This document shows positions 26,344-35,524 of a DNA stretch of 64,000 bases, piece by piece. How positions within the stretch are numbered: the first letter of the stretch is position 1; the number at the start of each line of letters is the position of its first letter. The position numbers and the translations under genes are program-made. The DNA is taken from positions 1 to 64,000 of the forward strand of contig CAZXYS010000002.1 of the NCBI GenBank assembly GCA_964645005.1. The letters run 5' to 3'. The stretch is from CAZXYS01 sp964645005 (GTDB lineage Bacteria; Bacteroidota; Ignavibacteria; Kapaibacteriales; UBA2268). A model generated the notes under the pieces. The model saw only the letters and a list, made by a program, of their open reading frames with translations. It had not been told where the DNA came from and did not search any database.

Positions 26344-26976
26344 TTAGTGCTTAATTTTATGAATATTAAGTTTCCATTCTATATTTGGTGCTGGGACTTC
26401 AATTATTAAATATTTTGAATTAGTAAAGGGCAAATTTTTCAAAACATCCATACAAGCATCAATTGGTGGATTGTTGTTATAGATTGCTCCTATAAATAAT
26501 TTTATATATTTAGGATTTGAAAAGGTCAATTTATAAAAATCACGTTTTATATGATTGTGATCTCTCTTCCATTCACATTCGCATACTAGTTTTAGGTCTT
26601 CAGTTGAATTCCAATCATAATAAGGATTTTCAGAATTTATAGTTTCAATCCAAATAAGATCATAAATCCATTCACCTTTGAAACTTTTGTCATCGTTATT
26701 ATAATTATATTTATCTAGAGAATTTTTATATTTAGGATCATATTTAGCTGGATAGACATTATAATTTTTACTATTTCCAATTTCACCTAGTTTTTCTAAA
26801 TATTTTTGTGTTGAATTTTTTTCACTGAAATTCTTATCAATATTAAAAATATGGAAAGCTGTATCATACAGTTCTTTAATAATTTGATTTTCAAGAATGT
26901 TCATATTTAATATAAGATTTACTTTATTGCTTAGACATAATTTCTTCTGAAAATATATTTCAGCCATATTCTTCAA
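26344..26976 (-). CDS. Orphan protein with possible PD-(D/E)XK nuclease core
   Basis: About 210 residues, AT-rich and rich in Asn/Lys/Tyr. Starts at residues 1, 4 or 25 are possible (MKNMAEIYF, MNILENQ). The segment GEWIYDLIWIE (101-111) followed by LVCECEWKRD (130-139) and IKRDFYKLTFSN gives a conserved-looking D106 and E135-W-K137. This resembles small nuclease-fold proteins annotated near R-M genes. No family is firmly recognised. It is on the same strand as, and about 230 bases beyond, the CfrBI-like endonuclease, and shares its low GC, so it was probably acquired with it. Confidence 0.55.
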   Translation of the reverse strand: MKNMAEIYFQKKLCLSNKVNLILNMNILENQIIKELYDTAFHIFNIDKNFSEKNSTQKYLEKLGEIGNSKNYNVYPAKYDPKYKNSLDKYNYNNDDKSFKGEWIYDLIWIETINSENPYYDWNSTEDLKLVCECEWKRDHNHIKRDFYKLTFSNPKYIKLFIGAIYNNNPPIDACMDVLKNLPFTNSKYLIIEVPAPNIEWKLNIHKIKH

Positions 26977-27204
26977 CTCATTTATTATTTAAACATAAAA
27001 CAACTTTTTTTTTTAATAATCTTTAAATGAAATTAAATTTTTTTGTTAAAACGAAAAGTCATCTGGTAAAATTTAATTACAATTTGATATTCATTTTACC
27101 ATATGTTACTTTACACGAAAACCAATTTACTCACCTTATCTCCCTTGTTGCATAACTAATACTTAATTCTCATCTTACTAAGTTAATACAATTAAATTTT
27201 CCAT

Positions 27205-28116
27205 TTAAAATATCTCTTTAAAAATTCTATCAAGATCTTTATTAATATCGCCATTGTACATCTTATGCGGAATTTTTAACTTTTCTAATACATTCTTAAA
27301 TTTCCTAAAACCATAGTCATCTCTTAACTCCACCCATTCAACTCCCCGACTTTCAAGTTGATTTTTGTTTGTCTGTGACAATTTATCAGCTACAAACACA
27401 CTGCTGTCTCTGGCAATTACGGCATCTGCACTCTCAGGATTGCCTTTACCCATTAATTTAACTTCACATTTGTTATATTTATCTCCATTCACTAAATAAA
27501 AATCTACTTCTCTTTGGAATGTCAACTTACTCTTTGTCTGACTTATCTCTTCTATAGCTATGTTTTTATCTGGGACAGAAAATAGTTTACAGAGAGTATG
27601 CATGAGAGGTTTCTCAACTCTTTTTCCGGCAGTACTCCAGAGCGCCCCTCTTAAAGCAGCTCTTTTTACGGCTAAAGTGTTTATAACTATCAAACTTTCA
27701 CTAACATTTAAATCAACACTAAGTTTTTTAAACTTTATAGTAATTGTTAAATCAATATTTTCATCAACGTCAATAAGTTTGTTGATGGAATCATATAATG
27801 TTTCAAAGTGGTCTAATGAGGCATCCAAAACAACTTCTTTCTTGGTAGTGTTATACATATTCCCTATTGTTTTCATGTTCAAACCGGAATTGATCGCTAT
27901 TTCATCTTTTGGTAAAGCTTCATCCATAAAGACCTTTTTGTACCAGTCAATTGTAATATCATCATCATCAATCTTAGCTTCAAAGATTTTTTTAAAGAAT
28001 TCAATTGTAAATTGCAGGAATTCAGCATTTATCAACGATACTATTTCTACTCTGTAATCCTCACCGGATAATAATTTTTTAATGATTTTCTTTGCTACTT
28101 CCTCTGTTAATGTCAT
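27205..28116 (-). CDS. CfrBI-like type II restriction endonuclease
   Basis: 303 residues. The C-terminal domain carries a PD-(D/E)XK core, REVDFYLVNGDKYNKCEVKL, with D205 and E218-V-K220, followed by GKGNPESADAVIARDSSVFV and VEWVELR. These are the segments I associate with CfrBI-family endonucleases. The N-terminal half is helical, probably for DNA binding or dimerisation. The gene start overlaps the methyltransferase end by 38 bases, so the pair is one operon (methyltransferase first), which helps protect the host during expression. The recognition site cannot be read from the sequence. Confidence 0.8.
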   Translation of the reverse strand: MTLTEEVAKKIIKKLLSGEDYRVEIVSLINAEFLQFTIEFFKKIFEAKIDDDDITIDWYKKVFMDEALPKDEIAINSGLNMKTIGNMYNTTKKEVVLDASLDHFETLYDSINKLIDVDENIDLTITIKFKKLSVDLNVSESLIVINTLAVKRAALRGALWSTAGKRVEKPLMHTLCKLFSVPDKNIAIEEISQTKSKLTFQREVDFYLVNGDKYNKCEVKLMGKGNPESADAVIARDSSVFVADKLSQTNKNQLESRGVEWVELRDDYGFRKFKNVLEKLKIPHKMYNGDINKDLDRIFKEIF

Positions 28117-29494
28117 AGTTATTCACCATTTCCTTAAATCTCTGATAATTTAAAAATTCTACGTTATCTTGGTCGAAAAAGAGCATATCCGAAATTGTAT
28201 TTTTCATGTAATCAAAGTACCCTTGATCAATTTCTGTCATTAAGAAATTTCGACCGGACTTAATTGCAGCTTTTCCAAATGTACCACTGCCAGCGAACGG
28301 ATCAAATACCAAATCTCCTATATAAGAATAAAATTTAATCACATTTTCACATAATTTAATTGGGAAAACGGCGGAATGCACCTTATCATATTTGGGATCA
28401 ATATGCCATGTATTAGTCTTATCGAATTCGCCTTGAACTTTACTCTTATTTACTGTCTCTTGATCATATTGTTTAATATTCCAATCAATTAGTCTATGAG
28501 TCTTTTTTCTATACACCATCACGTATTCGGTTACGGTATTTGGTTTATAAGCCAAAGGTTTTCTATATTGGTTAAAGCCTGATACTCTATTCTTTACACT
28601 TGATTCAGGTTTAATCCAAATTATATCGTCAATAAATTCCCAACCCATGTCAATTAAGTAAGGGTGTATATCAAATGGAATTGGATACCTTTTACTAGAA
28701 TGTTGTCTGCTAACTCTTGGAATAATTACTGGTGAAGTATTTAAAACAAAAAAACGACCTTCTTTAGTTATTCTGTGAACTTCTTTAAAAACAGATGCTA
28801 GAAATTCCAAATACTCATTATAACTTTGATAAATTGAATAATCTCTCGCGTTATAATATGGTGGCGATGTAAAAGTCAAATGTACTGATTCATTCGGAAT
28901 TATATTTAATATATCCCTAACATCACCTTTAATAACTTTATTTTTTAGAAAACTATATATATTATTTGTTTGATGTCCCTTATCATTGACTTTATAGAAA
29001 TATTCTTTTTCAATAACATCCTTTATCATTTCATTTGGATGGTCAGTTAAATTTTTTAAATTTTCATCTACCTTCGGATGTCCCTTAAAAACCAATAATC
29101 CTCTTATAGCTTGTAATATAATTTTTGGATCATTTTCTTCTAAAAAACTTATTAATATTGGTATGTTATTTTTATTCCTTTGTCTTCCTATTGATGATAT
29201 GGCTTCTCGTCTAACGTTAGAGCTAGAATCATTTTTAGCAACATTATATAGAACTTCCAAATATCTATTACTGTTAATCTTACCCAAATTCTTTATTGTC
29301 CAAAATCTAATATTTTCATTATAATTTTCTAAAAAGCGAATAAGAAAATCTCCATTAAAATCTTTGGGTAAAAAACCCAAATTCTCTAGGAAATACAAGA
29401 TTTGTTTATTACTTTCTAATGAGTTAATAAAATATAAGATATCATTATAATTTGATTTTTTTATTTTGTCAATATTTTGTTTAGTTAATTGCAT
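28079..29494 (-). CDS. DNA methyltransferase with N-terminal HEAT-repeat domain
   Basis: 471 residues. Positions about 35-165 form HEAT-like helical repeats (FWTIKNLGKINSNRYLEVLY, VRREAISSIGRQRNKNNIPI, LQAIRGLLVFKGHP). The methyltransferase follows from about 185: catalytic motif TSPPYYNARD (209-218), with the Ser typical of N4-cytosine enzymes, then the SAM motif FDPFAGSGTFGKAA (397-410), in beta-class order. It should protect the site cut by the downstream CfrBI-like enzyme. The fused HEAT domain is unusual for a type II methyltransferase and may be a protein or DNA interaction platform. Confidence 0.87.
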   Translation of the reverse strand: MQLTKQNIDKIKKSNYNDILYFINSLESNKQILYFLENLGFLPKDFNGDFLIRFLENYNENIRFWTIKNLGKINSNRYLEVLYNVAKNDSSSNVRREAISSIGRQRNKNNIPILISFLEENDPKIILQAIRGLLVFKGHPKVDENLKNLTDHPNEMIKDVIEKEYFYKVNDKGHQTNNIYSFLKNKVIKGDVRDILNIIPNESVHLTFTSPPYYNARDYSIYQSYNEYLEFLASVFKEVHRITKEGRFFVLNTSPVIIPRVSRQHSSKRYPIPFDIHPYLIDMGWEFIDDIIWIKPESSVKNRVSGFNQYRKPLAYKPNTVTEYVMVYRKKTHRLIDWNIKQYDQETVNKSKVQGEFDKTNTWHIDPKYDKVHSAVFPIKLCENVIKFYSYIGDLVFDPFAGSGTFGKAAIKSGRNFLMTEIDQGYFDYMKNTISDMLFFDQDNVEFLNYQRFKEMVNNYDINRGSSKENH

Positions 29495-29626
29495 GACTTA
29501 TAGATATATTTCTTTAAATTGAATTAACTTGTTAAATAGGCGAATTTTTCTTTATAAGTCTAGTATAGAAAATATAATAATAACTTATTATAAATTATTT
29601 TAAATATTATACTAAGTTTATAAAAG

Positions 29627-29884
29627 TCATGATTGATCAAATAAAATTAATATATTATTGAATGCTAATTTATCATTTTTATACTTTATTAGCAAACTTT
29701 TTTGTTCGATTTGCATACTGGCAAAATTCGTAAGGCGCATAGCTGCTGAGCTTGGCGTTCTGCCAATTATCTTAGCTAAGTTAATAACAGCCGGATTTCC
29801 TTTGTGCATTTTACCAAACGGCAGCTTCAGATATAGATTGAAAGCTACGATTAACTCTTCTCTACTCCAATTATTCCTTGCCAT
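29627..29884 (-). pseudogene. N-terminal remnant of an HNH-type restriction endonuclease
   Basis: Residues 1-55 (NNWSREELIVAFNLYLKLPF, then GKMHKGNPAVINLAKIIGRT, PSSAAMRLTNFAS) match the N-terminal domain found in front of HNH nuclease domains in many putative restriction enzymes, as far as I recall the family. After residue 55 the sequence becomes non-conserved and stops at residue 85. No HNH catalytic domain follows, so it is truncated. It sits upstream of the R-M pair on the same strand. Confidence 0.62.
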
Positions 29885-30125
29885 TATTGCCTTTGAAAAA
29901 CACGAAACATTTATAAGCCCTTAATCCGGCTCATATTATAGCTTCTTACTTCCGGTTCATGTACATCTGCCATACTACAAAAGTAAATTAATATCAAATC
30001 GAATGCAAATATTTTCCGACCCTGATCTACTATCAATTTTCATTAGCTGTTAGCCGTCGTAATTAACTTTAACCGCTATCAATATACAGTTATTTGAAAT
30101 CAGAGTTCCTATATCCTAAAATTTA

Positions 30126-30884
30126 TCAAGATTTAGAGAATCTCTTTATACTACTTCCATCTATCACCGGTACCACCGGAAATTGATCCCTTGTCAAAGC
30201 AAGTTCCACATCTTCTGAAAAACCGATCTCCCGTAGGAAAGCAGCGTGTTCTTTTGTTCTTAGGAATTCTACAAGATCTTCCGAATGCAGGTTGTATAGA
30301 TTCTTTACCGCATCAGCCGAATCCGTCAGAACTGCTTCAGCGTATTCCTTTTTCAATTCTTTAATGAATGCCCCTGCGCAGAGAGCATCTTCATAAGAGA
30401 ACTTTCCGTCCGTACCTGCGCACAGGAAATATATCTTCAGATTTTTGTCGGTATGTTCGTCTTTAAGATGATACTCTTTCAAATATTCCAGAACCGCCGT
30501 CTGATTCACAAAAGCGCCGATAATCTGTGCCTTCGCTTCCCGAGCTTTTCTGAAAATCTTAGTGCCGTTAGAAGTTGTCAGCACAACATTTTTCTTACTC
30601 ACCTTTTCCTCGGTGAATTCAAAAGGCGAATTACCTGCGTTGAAGCCGCTGGGTTTGACACCTTCCCTTTCGCCGCCGAGGAATCTGACATTTTTGTCGA
30701 GATTCGAATAGATCGTTACCGCTTTGTCCAGAGTTTCCGCCGGAATTACTTCCTTCGCCCCGTTGAACAGCGCCGCGCATATTGTGGTACTCGCCCGCAG
30801 CACGTCGATCATTACCACGACTGAACTGTCAAATTGCTTCTCTTTTTCGAGAAAATACGGTGTAAAAAATGCTTCTATAGTCAT
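30126..30884 (-). CDS. comB: 2-phosphosulfolactate phosphatase family protein (ComB)
   Basis: 252 residues with the ComB signatures VVMIDVLRASTTICAAL (near 23-39), LGGEREGVKPSGFNAGNSP and VLTTSNGTKIF. ComB removes phosphate from 2-phosphosulfolactate in coenzyme M synthesis of archaea. Bacterial homologues are widespread, and their role is often unclear or linked to sulfolactate/sulfonate metabolism. No comA, comC or other coenzyme M gene is in the window. The gene stands alone, divergent from kdsA. Confidence 0.87.
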   Translation of the reverse strand: MTIEAFFTPYFLEKEKQFDSSVVVMIDVLRASTTICAALFNGAKEVIPAETLDKAVTIYSNLDKNVRFLGGEREGVKPSGFNAGNSPFEFTEEKVSKKNVVLTTSNGTKIFRKAREAKAQIIGAFVNQTAVLEYLKEYHLKDEHTDKNLKIYFLCAGTDGKFSYEDALCAGAFIKELKKEYAEAVLTDSADAVKNLYNLHSEDLVEFLRTKEHAAFLREIGFSEDVELALTRDQFPVVPVIDGSSIKRFSKS

Positions 30885-31123
30885 AGAGCCACTTTTAAAT
30901 TTAATTTACAATCATTTGAAAAACTATATAACCTAAATCCCACTATTTTATTTTAAGTAAAAATACCTTTTTGGTTTCTCCGCCTTATGTTTGTTAATTA
31001 TACTATTTTTTATATATTCTTATTTAAATTAATACGTAATAAAAGTCATTACTTTTATTTTTAACAAAAAAATATCTAATTTATACTAATTGACAAAACA
31101 AATTTCATGAGAGTGTAGTACTG

Positions 31124-31903
31124 ATGTCTGTAAGTCCTTTAAAAATAATAGCCGGACCGTGTGTAGTAGAATCCCGCGAGATGCTTCGTGAAACAGCGGA
31201 AAAACTTGTTTCGATCTGTAAAGATAAAAACGTAGAGCTATACTTCAAGTCCTCGTATAAAAAAGCCAACCGCACAAGTAAAAGCTCTTTTACGGGTATC
31301 GGCGATGACAAAGCTCTTGCTTATCTCGCCGAAATTAAGAAAGATTTTGGCGTTCCCATCATTACGGACATACATACTGAAAACGAAATACAAAAAGCAG
31401 CAGACACAGCTGATATTCTGCAAATTCCGGCATTCCTCTGCCGCCAGACAGAACTACTGCAGGCAGCGGGTAAATCAGGTAAAATCGTCAATATAAAAAA
31501 AGGACAATTCATGGCACCCGAGGATATGAAACATGCGGCAGGAAAGACCGGTATAGAAGATAAAAGCCGCATCTGGCTTACCGAGCGCGGCGCCAGCTTC
31601 GGGTATCATGATCTTGTGGCGGACTTCAGGTCGTTAGTGATAATGCGGCAATTCGGCTATCCGGTGATATATGATGCAACCCACTCGGTACAGCGACCAT
31701 CTGCTGGCGTGCAATCAGGCGGGCAGCCCGAGTTTATTCATGCTCTGGCAAAAGCTGCGGCAGCAGTTGGCATCGACGGCATTTTCTTCGAAACTCATCC
31801 CGATCCGCCGAAAGCCAAATCCGACGCCGCTACACAATTGCCTTTAAAAGAAGCCGGCAGTTTCATTGAAATGGTCTTAAAATATTATGAATTGGAAACA
31901 TGA
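31124..31903 (+). CDS. kdsA: 3-deoxy-8-phosphooctulonate synthase
   Basis: 259 residues. Key segments are IAGPCVVESREML, YFKSSYKKANRTSKSSFTGIG, DIHTENEI, LQIPAFLCRQTELL, NIKKGQFMAPEDM, LTERGASFGYHDLVADFR, DATHSVQRP and FETHPDPPKAKSDAA. It condenses PEP with arabinose 5-phosphate to make KDO 8-phosphate for lipopolysaccharide. The Cys in GPCVVES marks the metal-dependent class (the metal-free E. coli type has Asn there). The stop overlaps the lptC start by 4 bases (ATGA), so both LPS genes are translationally coupled. Confidence 0.96.
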   Translation: MSVSPLKIIAGPCVVESREMLRETAEKLVSICKDKNVELYFKSSYKKANRTSKSSFTGIGDDKALAYLAEIKKDFGVPIITDIHTENEIQKAADTADILQIPAFLCRQTELLQAAGKSGKIVNIKKGQFMAPEDMKHAAGKTGIEDKSRIWLTERGASFGYHDLVADFRSLVIMRQFGYPVIYDATHSVQRPSAGVQSGGQPEFIHALAKAAAAVGIDGIFFETHPDPPKAKSDAATQLPLKEAGSFIEMVLKYYELET

Positions 31904-32442
31904 AAATTATCTTCTCAACCATAGCGGCAATTATTTTACTTTTCTCTTCCTGCGAGAATAATGAATATGTCCCGGGTAAAGCAGCAGATTCACTTGCCCA
32001 AGAAGATATGCCGGACCAGGTCAGTTGGGATATCACGGTATATTTCTACGATTCGTCTTTTACAGCCGCTAAATTACAGGCTCGACGGGCAAGAATTTTT
32101 CAGGATCGCCAGGAAACTCTGCTGGACAGCGGTTTACAGGTAGATTTTTATTCAAGGAAATCGGGCGGCAGGGGCAGTGTTCTTACTGCAAATAATGCGA
32201 GGATTGATGACCAAACCGGCAACATGCTTGCCAGGGGCGATGTAGTCGTCATTTCCGACAGTAACAATACAAAACTGGAAACTTCAGTTTTGGAATGGAA
32301 TGACAAAACACAAAAACTTTATTCAACCGAATTCGTCAAAATAACATCTCCTAACGAGATAATTACAGGATACGGTTTCGAGTCTGACCAAAATTTGACA
32401 AATTATACTATTCACAAAGTCAGTGGTTATCAGCGTAGATGA
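31900..32442 (+). CDS. lptC: LPS export protein LptC (lipoprotein type)
   Basis: 180 residues with a lipobox-like N-terminus (MKIIFSTIAAIILLFSSCEN), unlike the single transmembrane helix of E. coli LptC but common in Bacteroidota. The body has the LptC/OstA-like repeats: DSSFTAAKLQARRARIF, SVLTANNARIDDQTGNMLA, RGDVVVISDSNNTKLETSVL, ITSPNEIITGYGFESDQNL. It links the inner-membrane LPS extraction complex to the LptA bridge. Coupling to kdsA supports the assignment. Confidence 0.9.
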   Translation: MKIIFSTIAAIILLFSSCENNEYVPGKAADSLAQEDMPDQVSWDITVYFYDSSFTAAKLQARRARIFQDRQETLLDSGLQVDFYSRKSGGRGSVLTANNARIDDQTGNMLARGDVVVISDSNNTKLETSVLEWNDKTQKLYSTEFVKITSPNEIITGYGFESDQNLTNYTIHKVSGYQRR

Positions 32443-32488
32443 CCGCTTTTAAAAATCCTGATATTGTAAATAAATTTAAAGGACCTTT

Positions 32489-33256
32489 ATGAAAAAGTTT
32501 CTTATAGCTGGAAATTGGAAGATGAATAAAACACCTGCCGAATCGGTGAAATTCGTCGAAGAACTTGGTTCGGGGCTGGTTCCCAAAAATTTAAAAGATA
32601 TGGAAGTACTTGTCTGCCCGCCATTCACAAGTCTGGACAGGATCAAAGAAGTTATTCAGCCGCATGAGATCCATCTTGGCGCACAAAACTGCTATCATCA
32701 AGGAAGCGGTGCTTTTACCGGTGAGATCTCAATTCCCATGCTCAAAGATACCGGCTGCGAATATATCATTATCGGACACAGCGAGCGACGCCATATATTC
32801 AATGAAAGCAATGATCTGATAAATAACAAAGTCAATGCAGTCCTTGAAGCCGGACTGAAACCAATAATGTGCATCGGCGAAACCCTCGACGAGAGAAACC
32901 AAAACAAGACTTTTGATATACTCAAAGAGCAGATTGATAAAGGATTAAATGGCATTGATGTAAACAAACTTGAAAATCTTGTCTTTGCTTACGAACCTGT
33001 ATGGGCAATCGGTACGGGTATCTCCGCCGAACCGCCCCAGATCGAAGAAGCCCACAAATGGATCAGGGATTATCTTAGCAGGCAGTTCGGTTCAGTAACG
33101 GAAATGACAATGATCCTTTACGGCGGCAGCATGAAACCTAAAAACGCAGAGTCTATCCTGACACTTGAAGGTGTGAACGGCGGCTTGATCGGCGGCGCTT
33201 CGCTTGATCCGTCATCATTTTTATCTATTATATCAATTGCTGAATCAATGGTCTGA
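32489..33256 (+). CDS. tpiA: Triosephosphate isomerase
   Basis: 255 residues, full length, with an AAAGGA ribosome binding site. It has the invariant AGNWKMNKT, the catalytic His region IIGHSERRHIF, the catalytic Glu region FAYEPVWAIGTG, and ILYGGSMKPKN and GLIGGASLD for phosphate binding. It interconverts glyceraldehyde 3-phosphate and dihydroxyacetone phosphate in glycolysis. It is 46 bases after lptC and 3 bases before pgsA, so this is probably one operon. Confidence 0.97.
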   Translation: MKKFLIAGNWKMNKTPAESVKFVEELGSGLVPKNLKDMEVLVCPPFTSLDRIKEVIQPHEIHLGAQNCYHQGSGAFTGEISIPMLKDTGCEYIIIGHSERRHIFNESNDLINNKVNAVLEAGLKPIMCIGETLDERNQNKTFDILKEQIDKGLNGIDVNKLENLVFAYEPVWAIGTGISAEPPQIEEAHKWIRDYLSRQFGSVTEMTMILYGGSMKPKNAESILTLEGVNGGLIGGASLDPSSFLSIISIAESMV

Positions 33257-33259
33257 ACT

Positions 33260-33862
33260 ATGGGTTTAAATTTACCTAATACTATTAGTCTTTTAAGGCT
33301 CATTATAGCCCCGATATTTTTTTTATTGCTAATAACCGGAGATTCCGAATTTGCCCGCATTGCGGTTTTTTTATTCATTATCGGTGCATTCTCCGATCAG
33401 ATAGACGGCTGGCTCGCACGCAAAATGAATGTAGTTACTTCCCTTGGAAGATTCGTTGATCCTCTTGCGGACAAATTTCTGACTATAGCAGCATTCCTCG
33501 CTTTCGTCATGCTCGATATTATTCCTTTATGGATGGTGTTGATAATTTTCTTACGGGATTTCAGTATAACTTTTCTCCGCGCCTATGCCGAATCAAAGGA
33601 TACATATATTGTTACTTCCGGTTCCGCAAAGTTGAAAACCACTCTGCAGATGATCTTTATTTCAGCCATATTAATTTTACTATATGTCAAACATTCAGAG
33701 CTGGTAAGTTATTCCAAAGGTCTTATTGATGAAATAATTTATTCAAATTATACGTACTACTCAATGCTGGTATTGACATTATACACTGTCTGGACATTAA
33801 TTGAATATCTTTATAATAACAGATCACTATTTTCACAAAAAAAAGTTTTTAAAAAAAGCTAA
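33260..33862 (+). CDS. pgsA: CDP-diacylglycerol-glycerol-3-phosphate 3-phosphatidyltransferase
   Basis: 200 residues with about four to five membrane segments. The CDP-alcohol phosphotransferase motif is complete: DQIDGWLAR, then GRFVDPLADKF. The N-terminus GLNLPNTISLLRLIIAPIFF is typical of PgsA. It makes phosphatidylglycerophosphate, the first committed step to phosphatidylglycerol. It starts 3 bases after the tpiA stop. Confidence 0.92.
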   Translation: MGLNLPNTISLLRLIIAPIFFLLLITGDSEFARIAVFLFIIGAFSDQIDGWLARKMNVVTSLGRFVDPLADKFLTIAAFLAFVMLDIIPLWMVLIIFLRDFSITFLRAYAESKDTYIVTSGSAKLKTTLQMIFISAILILLYVKHSELVSYSKGLIDEIIYSNYTYYSMLVLTLYTVWTLIEYLYNNRSLFSQKKVFKKS

Positions 33863-34048
33863 TGACAATTTCTCAATAATATAAAATATAGTTTTTAATT
33901 TATGGATTTTTTTCAATTATTAATTACTAATTACGACATAATTTTAGCTCAATAGCAATCGAAGTTGGTTATTATTCACCAATATTGAAAAAAAATGAAA
34001 TATTTTTGCAAAAAAGCGCATTTTATGGGCATTATTTTAAAAAAAAAC

Positions 34049-34079
34049 TTGCAAAGCTTGTTTAAATCTACTATCTTGC
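34049..34079 (+). promoter_or_regulatory. Probable Bacteroidota-type promoter of the HU gene
   Basis: TTG at 34049-34051, a 20-base spacer, then TATCTTGC at 34072-34079, close to the TAnnTTTG consensus. An AAGGGGG ribosome binding site follows at 34119-34125. Confidence 0.4.
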
Positions 34080-34131
34080 AATTGTACATGGTCATTTCTT
34101 TTAACATATCACACTTTTAAGGGGGTTGCAT

Positions 34132-34434
34132 ATGGGTTTAAACAAAACTCAACTCATTAACGCAGTTGCTGCCGACGCAAGCTTGACAAAAGTCGATGCA
34201 GAAAAGGCAGTGAAAGCCACATTTGAAAATGTTGCCGACGAATTGGCAGGTGGCGGAAACGTCACATTGATCGGTTTCGGCACATTTTCAGTTTACCAGA
34301 GAGCTGCCAGAAAAGGCAAGAATCCGAGAACCGGCGAATCAATCAAGATTCCCGCAAAGAAGGTTCCGAAGTTCAAACCTGGCAAAGCTCTTACGGAACA
34401 GGTTGCTAAGAAAAAGAAAACAAAGAAAAAGTAA
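34132..34434 (+). CDS. HU-family DNA-binding protein
   Basis: 100 residues. The start at 34132 is preferred over a TTG two codons earlier because of the AAGGGGG site six bases upstream. The HU/IHF fold is clear: MGLNKTQLINAVAADASL, then GGNVTLIGFGTFSVYQRAAR and KGKNPRTGESIKIPAKKVPK, where the R-x-x-R-NP-TGE arm binds the minor groove. A Lys-rich tail (KKKKTKKK) ends the protein. It compacts and bends DNA in the nucleoid. It is monocistronic, with its own terminator. Confidence 0.96.
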   Translation: MGLNKTQLINAVAADASLTKVDAEKAVKATFENVADELAGGGNVTLIGFGTFSVYQRAARKGKNPRTGESIKIPAKKVPKFKPGKALTEQVAKKKKTKKK

Positions 34435-34452
34435 CCTGAACCGAAAAAAATC

Positions 34453-34484
34453 AAAAGCCGTTCGAAAGAACGGCTTTTTTTTTT
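34453..34484 (+). terminator. Intrinsic terminator of the HU gene
   Basis: An 11-bp stem (AAAAGCCGTTC/GAACGGCTTTT) with a four-base loop followed by a T-run, 18 bases after the HU stop. Confidence 0.93.
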
Positions 34485-34518
34485 ATCTTTGCAGAAAAAA
34501 AATAAACAACGGTGAAAA

Positions 34519-35460
34519 ATGGCTAAAGAATTATTATCTCATCCTTACCTGCTGCAAACTGACGATCTGAACTACGATGATATAATGCTGATCTTCGAAA
34601 AAGCAAAATATTTCCTTGAAAATTACAAGCCCGGAGTAAAATTCAATGACCTTAAAGGATTGACTGTTGCTCTCGCCTTTTTCGAAGCATCCACCCGAAC
34701 CAAACTCTCATTCGAACTCGCCGCAAAGCGTCTTTCCGCCGATGTTTTCTCATTCTCGGCTAAAACCAGCAGCCTGTCCAAGGGCGAGTCCCTGATTGAT
34801 ACACTCCGTACGATCGAGGCAATGAGCGTCCAGATGTATGTCGTTCGCCATCGTAACTCAGGAGTCCCTGTATTCCTGCAGCAAAATACTGACGGCGTGA
34901 TCCTCAATGCCGGCGACGGCAAACACGAACATCCAACGCAGGCATTGCTGGACAATTTCACTTTGTATAGACATTTCGGCGACATAAAAGGTATAAAGAT
35001 TTGTATCATTGGTGATATTCAACACAGCCGCGTCGCCCGATCAAACCTTACGGTAATGAAAACCCTTGGTGCAGATGTGGCTTTATGCGCTCCGGGAACG
35101 CTGCTGCCTCGAAATCTCGATTACTGGGAAGTCAAGCTTTTCGACAACATCGACGATGCCGTAGATTGGGCAGATGTCTTATTAGTCCTGCGCCTGCAAA
35201 GAGAGCGTATGGAAGCTGGTCTGCTGCCGTCAATGAGAGAGTTCTCAACCTACTTTGGCGTGAACTTCGAGCACTTCAGCAGGAAACCGGAACTTGTGCT
35301 TATGCATCCCGGACCTGTAAACTATGGCGTCGAACTCGACTACCGCCTTAGTTCATATCCCAATGTGCTTATAGAAACGCAGGTTACCCATGGCGTCTTC
35401 ATCAGAATGGGACTGCTAACGCTGCTCGCTGAGGCATATAGATCAGGTGTGGTGGCATGA
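34519..35460 (+). CDS. pyrB: Aspartate carbamoyltransferase catalytic subunit
   Basis: 313 residues, the usual length. Carbamoyl-phosphate loop EASTRTKLSFELAAKRL, then SSLSKGESLIDTLRT, the VRH region, NAGDGKHEHPTQALLD, IGDIQHSRVARSN, and VLMHPGPVNYGVEL near the C-terminus (PGP usually continues NRG; Tyr here is a modest variant). It makes carbamoyl aspartate in pyrimidine synthesis. No pyrC, pyrI or pyrR is adjacent, so the pathway genes are dispersed. Confidence 0.96.
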   Translation: MAKELLSHPYLLQTDDLNYDDIMLIFEKAKYFLENYKPGVKFNDLKGLTVALAFFEASTRTKLSFELAAKRLSADVFSFSAKTSSLSKGESLIDTLRTIEAMSVQMYVVRHRNSGVPVFLQQNTDGVILNAGDGKHEHPTQALLDNFTLYRHFGDIKGIKICIIGDIQHSRVARSNLTVMKTLGADVALCAPGTLLPRNLDYWEVKLFDNIDDAVDWADVLLVLRLQRERMEAGLLPSMREFSTYFGVNFEHFSRKPELVLMHPGPVNYGVELDYRLSSYPNVLIETQVTHGVFIRMGLLTLLAEAYRSGVVA

Positions 35461-35524
35461 AGATTTTGCAAATAAAATGTATCTTATTATTCGAAAAAAA
35501 AAGCAAAATATGAGTTAAGTTTTT

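Noticed and set aside
30126..30884. Coenzyme M biosynthesis
   Set aside because: Only the ComB-like gene is present; bacterial ComB homologues are common without the pathway.
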